From: Cercospora beticola
Taxonomy: Eukaryota > Ascomycota > Dothideomycetes > Mycosphaerellales > Mycosphaerellaceae
Direction of reading: 5' to 3'
Assembly (NCBI RefSeq): GCF_033473495.1
Contig: NC_088935.1
Span: 1-64,000, forward strand
DNA: 64,000 bases
In this document: piece by piece, positions 43,313 to 52,823 of the stretch
Layout: each line of letters starts with the position of its first letter
Position numbering within the stretch: position 1 is the stretch's first letter
Program-made: the position numbers and the translations under genes
Notes under the pieces: generated by a model
Databases searched by the model: none
What the model was told of the DNA's origin: nothing
What the model saw: the letters and a program-made list of their open reading frames with translations, nothing else

Positions 43313-43915
43313 ATGTCTCCCGTGCGGGTGCGACGCGACCAGCTCAAGCTCAAGCTCAAAGAAGCAGAGCCCAAGACGGAGTGGGTTGCGAGTGTGTCTG
43401 CCGACTTCCTGAAGCCGGAAAGTGAACGCATCGGCGACTAACTCTCCGCTTGCTCCTTCGGGCAGCAGTGGCGAGGCCAAGGCATCTGGGGTGCTGACGA
43501 CAACCATTGGATCTTGGTGTTTGAGCGCTTCGCCGTCAACACGGAAGCCCGCCGCCAAGGCTGGGGCACGTAATTGGTGACGCGAATCATCGAACAAGTC
43601 CTCTTGCAAGCACGGCCTGCTGGTAAATCAGTCATTGTACTGACGCTGCCTTCATATCCCGAACGTGAACTGAATGCGAAGACCAGAGGCTTCTCGGCAG
43701 GCGAAAGACAGCGCTGGAAGGAAGATACGAAAAGAACTGCCATGGCATTTTGGAGATCCCTTGGATTTGTCCGCTTAGGCGAGACGCTCTTCTTCGCTTG
43801 GACCAGAAGCGCAAGACCAGGAACGGTCGTCAAAGGACCTGTCTCTGCGCACGACCTGCATCGGGACGCCGAGATCGACCACAGGAGAGGCTACTGGTAC
43901 ATGCTGAAGAGATGA
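43313..43915 (+). pseudogene. GNAT N-acetyltransferase pseudogene with two in-frame TAA stops
   Basis: One frame from the ATG at 43313 runs to 43915 with TAA codons at 43439-43441 and 43571-43573. Translated through, it shows the GNAT acetyl-CoA signature: a central strand (HWILVFERFAV), the Q/R-x-x-G-x-G/A loop as RRQGWGT immediately before the second stop, then LVTRIIEQVLLQA. The end reads TAMAFWRSLGFVRLGETLFFAW, the usual GNAT terminal strands. Both stops could come from CAA (Gln) by one C-to-T change. No intron removes either. The function would have been acetylation of an amine; the broken gene can at best give a fragment. The frame is otherwise well kept, suggesting recent loss. Confidence 0.75.
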
Positions 43916-44527
43916 ACGGCATCGTTCTCTGCCAAGTAGATCCCTCGAAGCATTGGCTTGAACTCTGTGATGCTCCGCGAAGAAGCCTTGTCCGTCCTCT
44001 CCCCTGACCACGAAACCTGTCCTCTGCTTGGAAGTGCCCAGTGGGAACCGCCAAATGTACAACAGCTTCAGTCTCTCAATACACGTTTCAAAACTGAAAC
44101 ATCCAACTTTGACTGCCATGGGCCTCCTCAAAGCCGTCTTGGAACATGTATTCGTTATAGCTCTAATTATGAAGTCTACTTCAAGCCCGTCTTATCTGGC
44201 CCTCCTCATCCTCGGCGCGGATTTAGTAAATGGTACTTAGCCTTTGGACCACGACCACCAATACCCCCCGGCCGCGTGCTTTTTCACGACGTCGGCTCTG
44301 GTCTGTCGGAACCCTCCGCATTTACTTCGGTCCGCAGATACTCAACTGTTGCATGACAGTGGTATTGCTGACTTGCCACAAGATGACAGTGCTATTGCTG
44401 ACAACATACGGCATGGCGACCGTATATAACTCACAAAATTGACCACCTGTCGATCCCAGACACGCCCGAAAACCTGCTTTCATTTCCCTCCTTCATCAAC
44501 CATTTGTCAGTCAACAAGCACGCAATC
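43916..44527. other. Intergenic: promoter of first small secreted protein gene
   Basis: About 610 bp. A TATATAA box is at 44423-44429, about 100 bp before the ATG. Frames such as 44230-44442 lack domains. Confidence 0.5.
44423..44429 (+). promoter_or_regulatory. TATA box of first small secreted protein gene
   Basis: TATATAA lies 99 bp upstream of the ATG at 44528, a usual distance for strong, regulated fungal promoters. The second gene of the pair has TATATTA at a similar place. Confidence 0.55.
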
Positions 44528-44879
44528 ATGAAGTTCTTCCTCGCCGCTGCGGCTCTTCTCTCTATGGCCTTTCCTTTCGCCTCAGCTGGGGTACGTTACT
44601 CTTGTCACATACCGTCGTGATCGATCCCATGCACCACAAGGAATCGCATCAGCTCTTTGCCCGGACGGACCTCCTTCATGAAGATGCCCGTTTTCTAACT
44701 CCTGTGCATGACAGCGCTGCCGGACATCACCTAATGGAGTCGGTTCTTGTGCTCCTGGCGTGGGCGAAAACGGCGGACGGTTGCAGGCGTGTGCGCCCAA
44801 TCATCCGTGCAAAGCGATGGGCAGCCAATGTTCCTTTAATATGGAACGGGACTCGAGTGGGTGGAAGGCGCATTGTTAG
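44528..44879 (+). CDS. Small secreted cysteine-rich protein, copy 1 (effector candidate)
   Basis: Two exons, 44528-44590 and 44715-44879, separated by a 124-nt intron (GTACGT donor, CTAAC branch, GACAG acceptor), encode 75 residues. Exon 1 is exactly a signal peptide (MKFFLAAAALLSMAFPFASA) plus glycine. The mature 54 residues hold six cysteines (exon-2 positions 2, 12, 26, 32, 39, 54), enough for three disulphides. The C-x5-CK-x5-C-x-FN-M-E pattern is shared with the gene at 45,437, as are the leader and the intron position. Small size, a signal peptide and high cysteine content are the usual criteria for fungal effectors or antimicrobial peptides; the function is not known. No single open reading frame covers it, so ORF-based annotation would miss it. 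Confidence 0.8.
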
Positions 44880-45436
44880 TTGGACCGATGAGTATTTGGC
44901 ATAGAGGGGAACAGCGTGAGAATTGCTTCCTGCACGGGAAGGCTACGACAAGTGACTCCATGCCTATATACAAACACGTGCTCGCGTTGCCTCCTTGTCC
45001 TTTTCTGTCTACACTGGTCAAGCAACATCGTTCGACATGCGCCTGTCTAATACTTATTGGTCAGCTTTCCAAAATCGCCGGTTGCTGGTTCGTCGTTGAC
45101 GGATACTTGGTAACCCGGCGCGAACCTCAACACTAGTGGTCTAGAACTAATGCCCACCCGTTAATCCTGGAATCCGAGAGAGCGAGGAGATTACCCGTAC
45201 GAGAATGCTCTCCGGTCCGCACTACTGTGGCTTCAATTCGGTGAGGGCCATACCCGTCGTGGGTATGGAAGAAAATAGCGCTCTATGTCCCATTGCCCAC
45301 TCATATATTAGCGCTGCCCTGCCCTGTGCCTAAGCCGACATTTACATTCTCGTTTGATCTAGGGAGAGAGCCAACACTACACGCCTGACCACTACACGCG
45401 TCTATCGCCAGCACGATATTAACCAGACACGCAATT
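44880..45436. other. Intergenic: promoter of second small secreted protein gene
   Basis: About 560 bp between the two paralogues. Short ORFs are domain-less. A TATATTA box lies at 45304-45310. Confidence 0.5.
45304..45310 (+). promoter_or_regulatory. TATA box of second small secreted protein gene
   Basis: TATATTA lies 127 bp upstream of the ATG at 45437, similar in placement to the box before the first copy. Confidence 0.45.
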
Positions 45437-45865
45437 ATGAAATTCTCTCTCGTAGCCGCGACCCTGCTCTCCGTTATCTATCCATTCGCGTTAGCCGGAG
45501 TACGTCGTCCCGTCCACACACAGCCATAACTAATGTCATTTATAATCAACATGAGAATTCCCCTTTCGAAAGACTGAATGTCCTTCTCTAATTCTTCTGC
45601 ACAACAGTACTGCGTCACGGACGGCTACGGAGGTGACGGACTTTGCTATCCTTGGACGAGCGACGAGAATAGCGGGAACTATCAAATGTGTACGCAAACC
45701 CATGGCTGCAAAGTGACTGGCAATGGCTGCATCTTCAATATCGAATACCACGAGGAAGATAAGAAGCATAGGAGCGACTCGAATGGTGGAGGGCGAATTG
45801 TAGTTGAGCGAAGAGTTTCTGGCATAAGAGGAATGAGAGGAGGAGGACAGCATGACAAAGGGTAG
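45437..45865 (+). CDS. Small secreted cysteine-rich protein, copy 2 (effector candidate)
   Basis: Exons 45437-45499 and 45608-45865 with a 108-nt intron (GTACGT donor, CAACAG acceptor) encode 106 residues. Exon 1 is again a 20-residue leader (MKFSLVAATLLSVIYPFALA) plus glycine, the same length and splice phase as copy 1. Exon-2 cysteines are at positions 2, 13, 28, 34 and 41. The last three share copy 1's spacing (C-x5-CK-x5-C-x-FN-I-E). The sixth cysteine is absent; instead there is a basic, glycine-rich tail of about 45 residues (GGGRIVVERRVSGIRGMRGG). The odd number of cysteines may mean a dimer, a lost disulphide, or a frame change that added the tail. The two are tandem duplicates in the same orientation. 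Confidence 0.78.
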
Positions 45866-46150
45866 GAGGGCAATCGGCGAGGATGTGGTGGGTTCGCGAG
45901 TTGTCTCGGCGCTACGCAGCATCTTGACTGTCTGCAGGGACACTCCTGCTTCGCGCTCCTTGAGCAATGGCTTTGCGAACAGTAGGACGCGACGTCTCCT
46001 GCACAATGCCAAACCTGCGTCGGAGAGCTGATCAGGACGCTGTCTATATGTTGCACCTGCGCGGCTCGACCCCTGTTCCTATCCTCTTTCTTCCGCGCTC
46101 ATGACTGCAGCCCAATTCTTGTGCGCATTACTTTGACAACTTCAGATCCC

Positions 46151-47632
46151 TCACGCCGCGACCGAATCGTTCTTATGTGCAAGACCGACTCTCACCCAAG
46201 CAATGGCCGCAGAAGCGCAGCAGAGCAACGCGCCAACGAACGATGCCATTCCCACATATGCCCCAGGATCCCGCGACGCTTGACTTTGCACCAACAGTCC
46301 AGCGACAGGAGTCCCCAAAAGTGCCGACAAGCCTTGAGTCATGTACATGACACCGGCAATTCGTGGGAGCTGATCTGCCCCGAAGAGCTCCATCAAGACT
46401 GCCGAGAACAAACTGATGTAGGCGCTGGCCAAAAGGCCGTAAAGGACAGTAAAGGTCACGAACAAGCCTCTGGCCGCCACTTCGTGCGTGCAACCAATAA
46501 CTGTGCTCGATACCCAGAATGCCAAAGTCGCGGCGGCAGTGAAAAAAGTGCTCAGGAAGAATGCGTTGACACGTCCAATGCGATCTGCGACGAAGCCAAT
46601 AGCAATTTTCCCGATAGCGTTGCAGGCATTGCTCACAGCAGTCAGGTTTGCGCCTTGATCGTCGTCGTATCCGATGGACCTGGCCTATGCGACTGTGAAG
46701 AAGACTGGGGTGTAGTAGGCGGCACTCTGGAACACCGAGCTCAGTGCTTGAGCGATGAAGCTGCTCTGCGTTGCCATTTTGCGCGAAGGAAGAGGAACGC
46801 TGAATGCTGCTCGCAAACGGGAACGTCCATCGTTGTCGGCGCGTATGCTGACAGTCAACGCAGGTCCCCACCGGAGAGAGCAACTCGAAGCGCAGATCAA
46901 GCCCGTTGCTAGGCCTCCTGTCAATCGAAGTGTGCTTCGATATCCCATGTGTTGAATACAAGTCGTGATGACTGGAGCCCAGATTAGTCCGCCGACGCCA
47001 GTCCCTGCGGATATAACACCCATGGCCAGTCCTCGATGCTGGTCGAACCACGTTGGCGCCACAGTCATCGATGGAATGAACGAAAGACATGTACCGATGC
47101 CGAGAAGGAGTCCTTGCGAGAGCTGGAAGTGCCAAAGTTCTTTTCCGAAGCTCGCAGCTACACAAGAAATACCGTAACTCACTCCGCCCACGAATGCGAC
47201 GGCCCATGGGCGGAAGTTCTTTGCCCATCCGACTGCCAGTGGGGCTCCCATGGTCATCAATGCGGCGGACAGTGTACCGATGAGGTCGATGGTCGCTGAA
47301 CTGGCGCCGGAGAATGGAGTGCCTTCGATCAACGCGAGGGACTCGTAGTGGGCCTGATAGACGCCGAAGCCGAAGAGAAGTCCGCATGCTGTGAAGTTGA
47401 TCATGAATGCAGAGATCAGGACGAGGGTACTTTGGCTGGATCCGGCATGATCAGCGACCTGTTCAAGACAGACGGATGCCAAACGCGATACCTACCTTTT
47501 GATCTTAGAGTACCACGGAGATCTTGCTGAATGCGCTCTGGCTCTTTCATTGGCGACAGCGATAGGAGAGCCACTTTCATCCTTCGACACTTCCATCGGG
47601 ATCGGGCTCGACGTTGTGGGCTTGAGGCTCAT
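46151..47632 (-). pseudogene. MFS monocarboxylate-type permease interrupted by in-frame TAG
   Basis: Exons 47632-47496 and 47429-46151 give 471 codons with a single TAG at 46685-46687. The N-terminal tail (about 45 polar residues) leads into IKSTLVLISAFMINFTACG, the usual first span of the fungal monocarboxylate transporter group. Later blocks include GLLLGIGTCLSFIPSMTV, WFDQHRGLAMGVISAGTGVGG, NACNAIGKIAIGFVADRIGR and GLSALLGTPVAGLL. The TAG sits after FFTVA in the loop before span 8; no intron can remove it and both sides are in the same frame. TGG (Trp) to TAG by a single G-to-A change fits the position. As written, the protein is cut after about 290 residues. Alternatives are a sequence error, readthrough or RNA editing. 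Confidence 0.8.
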
Positions 47633-48336
47633 TGCTTCGACTTGGGCAGATGGGGAAAGTCTGGAGACTGGACTGTGCTTCGAAGTGTTTCTTCGAATCT
47701 AGAGCCATGAAGTGCGGATGATATGTGCTTCGGCAGGAGTCCTGGAAACCACGACTGAGTCTGGGTGAAAGAGAAAGAATGCTCTGATCGCAGGAGGAAG
47801 TGCTGCAGCGAGCACTATCTATACCCTCTGCCGAAATATCTCTGACCCTCATTTCATCTTGTCACTGAAATGGCGTGGCTGTGAGTCACGGGGTACTCTG
47901 GCCACAACTTTACGATATGTCGGATTGAAAACTCGCCATTATGCTCCTTATGAGCCTCGCTCAGGACCCTTGTGCGCCTCAACGTTGATACATCCCTAGG
48001 TCCAAAGTTTCTTCACCTAGTGTTCGGCTCTTCTTACGGCAAGTTGGTGCGAGAGCTTTGAAGCTAGTTGTCAGAATTATTTAGCCTGAGCTTCGCCGTT
48101 GAACTGGCAGCGGTCTCGCTGTTTGCTTATATTTGACAACAGTGCTTACTGGCCTGAATACATAAATCTGAGGTGAGAATTTGCGCAGGTGCGATTGCAG
48201 TTCAGCAGGAGACGGCATGTACCGCTGCAGTCTTGCACTTTGTCAGGCCGTTCACTCATCGAATTCGAGCAGGAGATCTACGCCCAGTCCAGCGGCATCT
48301 ACAACTCAACAACAGAGCACCTCATATCGCACTATC
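47633..48336. promoter_or_regulatory. Divergent intergenic region, MFS and cysteine-synthase-like genes
   Basis: About 700 bp between divergent starts. Upstream in-frame extension of the plus-strand gene (to 48181) and a minus-strand frame at 47577-47852 have no domain content. It should hold both promoters. Confidence 0.5.
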
Positions 48337-49303
48337 ATGGCTAAGCCGATGCCTCCTACGGGTTCCGTCCTTGACACGATTGGCAATACACCAGTTGTTC
48401 AATTGAGCCATATCACACCGCCTACATCTGCGAAGGTCTACTTGAAACTGGAAGGTTACAATCCTACCGGCTCGTACAAAGACCGAATGCCACGAGCCAT
48501 GATCGAGGAAGTGGAGCAGAGAGGTGTGCTGAAACCAGGCATGTCAGTCGTAGAAGTCACCGGCGGAAGCACAGGTTCTGCTCTAGCCTTCGTCTGCGCC
48601 ATCAAGGGTTACAACTTCGAAGTAATATCATCTCCCATCTTCGCGGAGGAAAAATTGAAGACCATGCGGGCATTCGGCGCCAACCTCCATCTTGTCGAAA
48701 GTGCTTCTGGCGGGCATGATGCAAATCTTTTCCCGGAGATGAGAAAGCTGGCTGCAAAGCTGAATGAGAGGAGTGATTGCTGGTTCTCCGATCAATTCAA
48801 CAAACTCAGACGCAGTATCCGGCTACCAAACGATGGGCGAAGAACTTCTCCGGCAATTTCCAAGCGGAATTGACGCATTCTGCGGCGCAGTAGGGAGTGC
48901 TGGCATGCTCAAGGGCGTAGCCCGGGTTTTGAAGCACTCTTTCGGCAACGCCAGAATCGTCGCTTTAGAACCCACTTATTCTCCAATCCTCACGAAGGGA
49001 TACACTGGACACCATAATATCGATGGAATTGGCTCGGGCGCTATTCCGCCGCATCTGGATCCCAAGATGTATGATGAAGCCAGAGCGTACGATGAGAAGG
49101 ATGCGAGAGAGATGTGTAGGAGGTTGGCGAGGGAAGAGGGGCTTTTGGTGGGGACTTCGACTGGGCTCAATGTGCTTGCTGCGCTGAAGCTTGCCGAAGA
49201 GCTGGGGCCGGGCAAGGTTGTGGTTACGGTGGGGTGTGACACGGGGTTGAAGTATTTGAGTGGAGATTTGTTTGTCGAGAAGACGGCGGTGAATGGTGAT
49301 TGA
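48337..49303 (+). pseudogene. PLP-dependent cysteine-synthase-like gene with one-base insertion
   Basis: The first frame runs from the ATG at 48337: SVLDTIGNTPVVQLSHI, then NPTGSYKDRMPRAMI with the PLP lysine, then VTGGSTGSALAFVCAIKGYN. It loses frame right after SDQFNK. The second frame resumes as SDAVSGYQTMGEELLRQ, AVGSAGMLKGVARVLK, IDGIGSGAIPPHL and VVTVGCDTGLKYLS. The total length is 967 nt, one more than a multiple of three. The shift maps to the AAA run at 48802-48804, where one A too many would explain it. Restored length would be about 321 residues, normal for cysteine synthase/cystathionine beta-synthase-like enzymes. No intron signals are near. It is a recent pseudogene or an assembly error in a short A-run. 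Confidence 0.82.
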
Positions 49304-49592
49304 GTGGAGCTGTCGTACATTTTGTAGAGAAACCGGCTTATCCAGCTGCTGCTCCACAAGACCCGACGACTGTCTTGGATTGTCCCCACTCTCAGTCTCT
49401 TAACTCTCGGCGAACCGCTGACAGTTCAGCTGTCTTGTCAGACATTCACTCGTTGTTTTGTCTCTGCTGAAATCTGCCATCAGGGTCTGTGAGCCTTGAA
49501 AGAAAGTTGTGTGCCATGAGAGATCATGTATTTCCAGTGGCCTTCGCGGAGAGCTGCGGCCAACTCGACGATGTTATTCAATCTTTCTATTT

Positions 49593-50377
49593 CTATTGTG
49601 AGACTTTCGGCAGATATACGCTCATCTCGAAGCCATTGGTAAATGGCAATATCATATTCTGAAAGCCGTTCTGCGGGTCCCGCAAGTATGCCAGTAGATC
49701 TTTGTATCCATCTGCTCCGGAAATCGTGTTATCCGTCAGGACCACCGCGCCGTGTCGCAGATTCGGAAGGACAGTCTTGAGCGTTGGTAAGGATAGAGCG
49801 GACCAGACTGTCACACATGTCAGTTACAGTAAATCATCACGACGCGCGACAGATACTCACTGTCGAGCAGCAGAAGGTCAATCTTTGGCAAATCAACCTT
49901 CAATGTCTCCAGCAAGTCGCCAACACGCAGATCAATTTGCTGCTCAACCGTCGACCCGCACTGCGTCCAATATCCTCTTGCAATCTCCGCCTTCTGAGGT
50001 TCCTTCTCCGTCGCAATCACAGTCCCAGACTTGCCCGTCGCAGCCTTGGTCTGAGCAACAGCCAGGGCAAGATAAATAGTGCTCACTCCAAAGCTGGTTC
50101 CGGCTTCGACAACGTTCGTTGCGCCCGTTGCATTGATGAGCTGGTATACGAATTGGCATTTGTCTTGATCCAAAGCAATGAATTTGTCCAGCATAATTCT
50201 GTCAAACTCGCTGGCGGCTTTTTCTGCATGTTGATCTTCGAGGTCGCCTATCACCTTGGAGGAGAAGACTTTGCCGCTCTTCGATAGGACAGCTTCTTGG
50301 TCCAGGGATCTCTGGTGAAGTTCGGACAGGAGTTTGTGGATGTGCTCTGGGGCATCGATGGGTGTTGGGCTTGCCAT
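49593..50377 (-). CDS. SAM-dependent O-methyltransferase (class I, family 24-like)
   Basis: Exons 50377-49861 and 49807-49593 give 243 residues; the 53-nt intron has a GTGAGT donor and GACAG acceptor. The ATG at 50377 is preferred to the frame's upstream extension (to 50449), which lacks domain content. The SAM-binding motif is ATNVVEAGTSFGVSTIYLA; then comes TVIATEKEPQKAEIARGYW, with an acidic residue for the ribose. IDLLLLD carries the metal/catalytic aspartate, and VLTDN lies near the end. This layout matches cation-dependent caffeoyl-CoA-like O-methyltransferases, which methylate catechol-type hydroxyls. The physiological substrate is unknown. It lies between broken accessory genes and the regulator pair, with no clear operon-like partner. 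Confidence 0.88.
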
Positions 50378-50832
50378 GTTGTCGAAAGGTCGGACAACTT
50401 CTGGTCTGTGGTGAAGTGTTGCTTGGGAAAATACAGAGGCTTTTGTCAATCTGCGAGCTTCAAGCTTCGAGCTTGGTGTGACTGTTGATGGAGCTTCAAC
50501 AATCTTTGGTAAGCGAACGTCATGTGCCTTGGCATTGAGCTGGAGGGCAGCTGTTTGCGAAGCTAAGAAGCGGACCTCGACCCTTGCTCAGGAACTAGCG
50601 TCGTAAGGGCCACTCGGCCTCGCTATCACAGGCCCTATTCGAGGACCCAACTAGAAATCCTTGCTGCATGCACCGCGTTCGCCCAAGAATTCGGTATTAC
50701 TGGCTCCACAGCTTGTTCTCGAAGAAGTCAGATGCGATCAGAGCGACACCGGCCGAGAAAATTGTGTTACTAGACGCGAGAGCGTTGCTGAATATTGACA
50801 GTTCTCATTGTAATCGTACGAAAATGCTGCTG
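50378..50832. other. Intergenic: O-methyltransferase promoter
   Basis: About 455 bp between two minus-strand genes. Nothing beyond short shadow ORFs is visible. Confidence 0.5.
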
Positions 50833-52520
50833 TTATGTGAACCAAGGCACAGGAATACTCGACTCGATGCAAAGCCACCAAGGCACCGGCCCGGTCATGT
50901 CTGCGGATCCCCTCAGATCTTGCTGTCTCCATATGGTCTGAATGATGTTCCGCGTGATGCGAACATTGCCGACATTTCTTGCCGAGTCCATACAGTCCAG
51001 GACATTCAGAATCTTCATGCGCTGCTCCTCCGTGCGCGACTCGCAGGCGATTATGAAGACTGGCCAGGGACATGTTGCCACGCGGACCTGTCCTAGGGCC
51101 ATAAAAGCTTGGTCCAGATAAGCATTTCTCTGCGCCTCATCGCCATGCACAGGCACAACTCGCACGAGGTACAAAAGAGTTGCCAAGCGGTACAGTTCCG
51201 CCGTCGCTGTAGACGCTATGATTTGATCGCATGTGGAATGAGCCACCTCATCAGGACTGAAGTTTTGCGTCAAGTTTCGTAGTTTCTCTTCCAGAGCCAC
51301 GCGCATTTGCCACCTCGTGCCTGTGATGTCCCGATTAGCATGCTCTAGGACCTCAGCGCGCACCTTGTTGACGGAGGAAATGATATCGAACACTTCAATG
51401 GAGCAGCCGAGCAAGCCTACTATCTTCCTAAATGTCAGAGGTGTATAGAAATGGGCGACTGTATTACGAACCAGGTCCGGCCTAGTTTGCGGGTCCCTCG
51501 AGAAGGCGATCTCGCGGTGGGCTTGACTGTCTCGAAAAGGTTGAGCAAAGTTGCTCAGAATGTCGTAGTAGAGGATCCAATTTACGAGGAATTCGATCGC
51601 AGGCTGCCGCCTTTGGCTCGCAGGTAAGCAGCTCAAGATCTTCTTGGCACCCTCCAAGTGCGCATGGAATTGAGCTTCTTCTTCATCGAATACCTGAGGC
51701 TGGTCAGCAGTGTTAGTTTCGAAATGGCAAATTACAGAGCTCACACTATACATGCACAGCATCATTGCGGTAGCAAGCGTTGTCTCGGGGCTCACAACAC
51801 AGAGACCACCGCCCAAGGTTGTGACGGATTCGTGCAAGCCTTTCATGGCAGCCACTTTGTAAGCAAGCGCTGCACCTGGTAACTGGCGGTGATGTGCTGA
51901 TATGGCCAGCATGGAGTTGCATAGCGATCTGCTGACTTTATCGCGACTGGACAAGGCCATGGGCAATACTTGGAATTGAAAACCGTTCCATGCTCTCGTT
52001 GTTGAACACATTGGTGCTATGATCTGCTCATCTGCCATGCGTCAGGCTATGTGCACACAGAATGGGAGAGCAGATACGAACAATAAGTGAGCAGCATTGC
52101 GTCGTTGCCCACTGCTGGCAGGTGCAGAGTAAGGGACGGACTTGGCTCTGCGCATAGTCTCTTGATGATCTGAAGCCAGGTGAGACGCTCTTGCTTGGCT
52201 AGAGCGAAGTCACGGTAAGTAGTGTTGCAAAATCTGCGTTGTTGAGTGCTAATAGACTCTCCAGCGCTGAAACCTTCTGGCACGAAGCATACGATATGAT
52301 CGTCTCGCCTGCTTTGGAGTTGGTCGGGCCAGTTCAGCCTTATTCCATAGCCTTCACATAATCTCTGGGATCGATTGCAATTATTGCACCGTGGAATCGT
52401 TTTGTCGCAGCCGATCTTCCGTTCTAGGGCCGTACGTTAGTGAACTGATGAGCATTTGTGCAACCCTGCAGTCATCGGCTGCTTACGCTTGCAAGTCCAA
52501 CAGCCCCTTTTCGCCTTCAT
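50833..52520 (-). CDS. Zn2Cys6 transcription factor, Fungal_trans_2 type
   Basis: Exons 52520-52487, 52423-52082, 52031-51745 and 51693-50833 give 507 residues. The binuclear zinc cluster is at the very N terminus, CWTCKQRKIGCDKTIPRC followed by NNC and a sixth cysteine (C-x2-C-x6-C-x6-C-x2-C-x6-C), split by the first intron as is common in this family. The short linker leads into a helical regulatory domain (LLTYYEQIIAPMCSTTRAW, SMLAISAHHR, HLEGAKKIL) typical of the Fungal_trans_2 family. Intron 3 (51744-51694) removes 17 codons that would otherwise interrupt LCMYS and VFDEEE. It should act as a nuclear DNA-binding regulator. It is divergent from a second Zn2Cys6 gene across a 303-bp region. 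The targets are unknown; neighbouring catabolic genes are candidates. Confidence 0.85.
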
Positions 52521-52823
52521 ATTCAGCAGCGGCGAGCCATGTAGCAGGCATCCCGGTATTGATGCAAGATGTCAAATTATAGTCCATTCTAGACGTGCGT
52601 CAATGGACAAGATTGTGACTCCGCAGAGATCATTTGCGTCTATCCGTGTTACATGCGTGAACCGTGCGCGCTGAGTCAGCTTCGGTTTCGGTTTGAGCTC
52701 CACTTCTCTACATTACTCCTCTTCCCTTCTCCAATCAACCTCGGGGCAATTATCCCGGACTTCGGACGAATACATATACTTCGATCTTTCGCAAATTGTA
52801 CACCACGATGCGGTCACTCAGTC
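52521..52823. promoter_or_regulatory. Shared divergent promoter of two Zn2Cys6 regulator genes
   Basis: 303 bp between the two regulators' start codons. No binding site can be named with confidence. Autoregulation or cross-regulation through this region is plausible given its small size. Confidence 0.5.

Noticed and set aside
42944..43609. Minus-strand frame of 221 codons over L9 exon 1 and the GNAT relic
   Set aside because: It is antisense to the GNAT frame and extends into L9; composition is explained by those two genes.
46173..47387. 404-codon minus-strand frame inside the MFS gene
   Set aside because: It is the long shadow frame of the MFS gene, rich in Arg/Ser, with no domain; the true frame has MFS spans and a clean intron.
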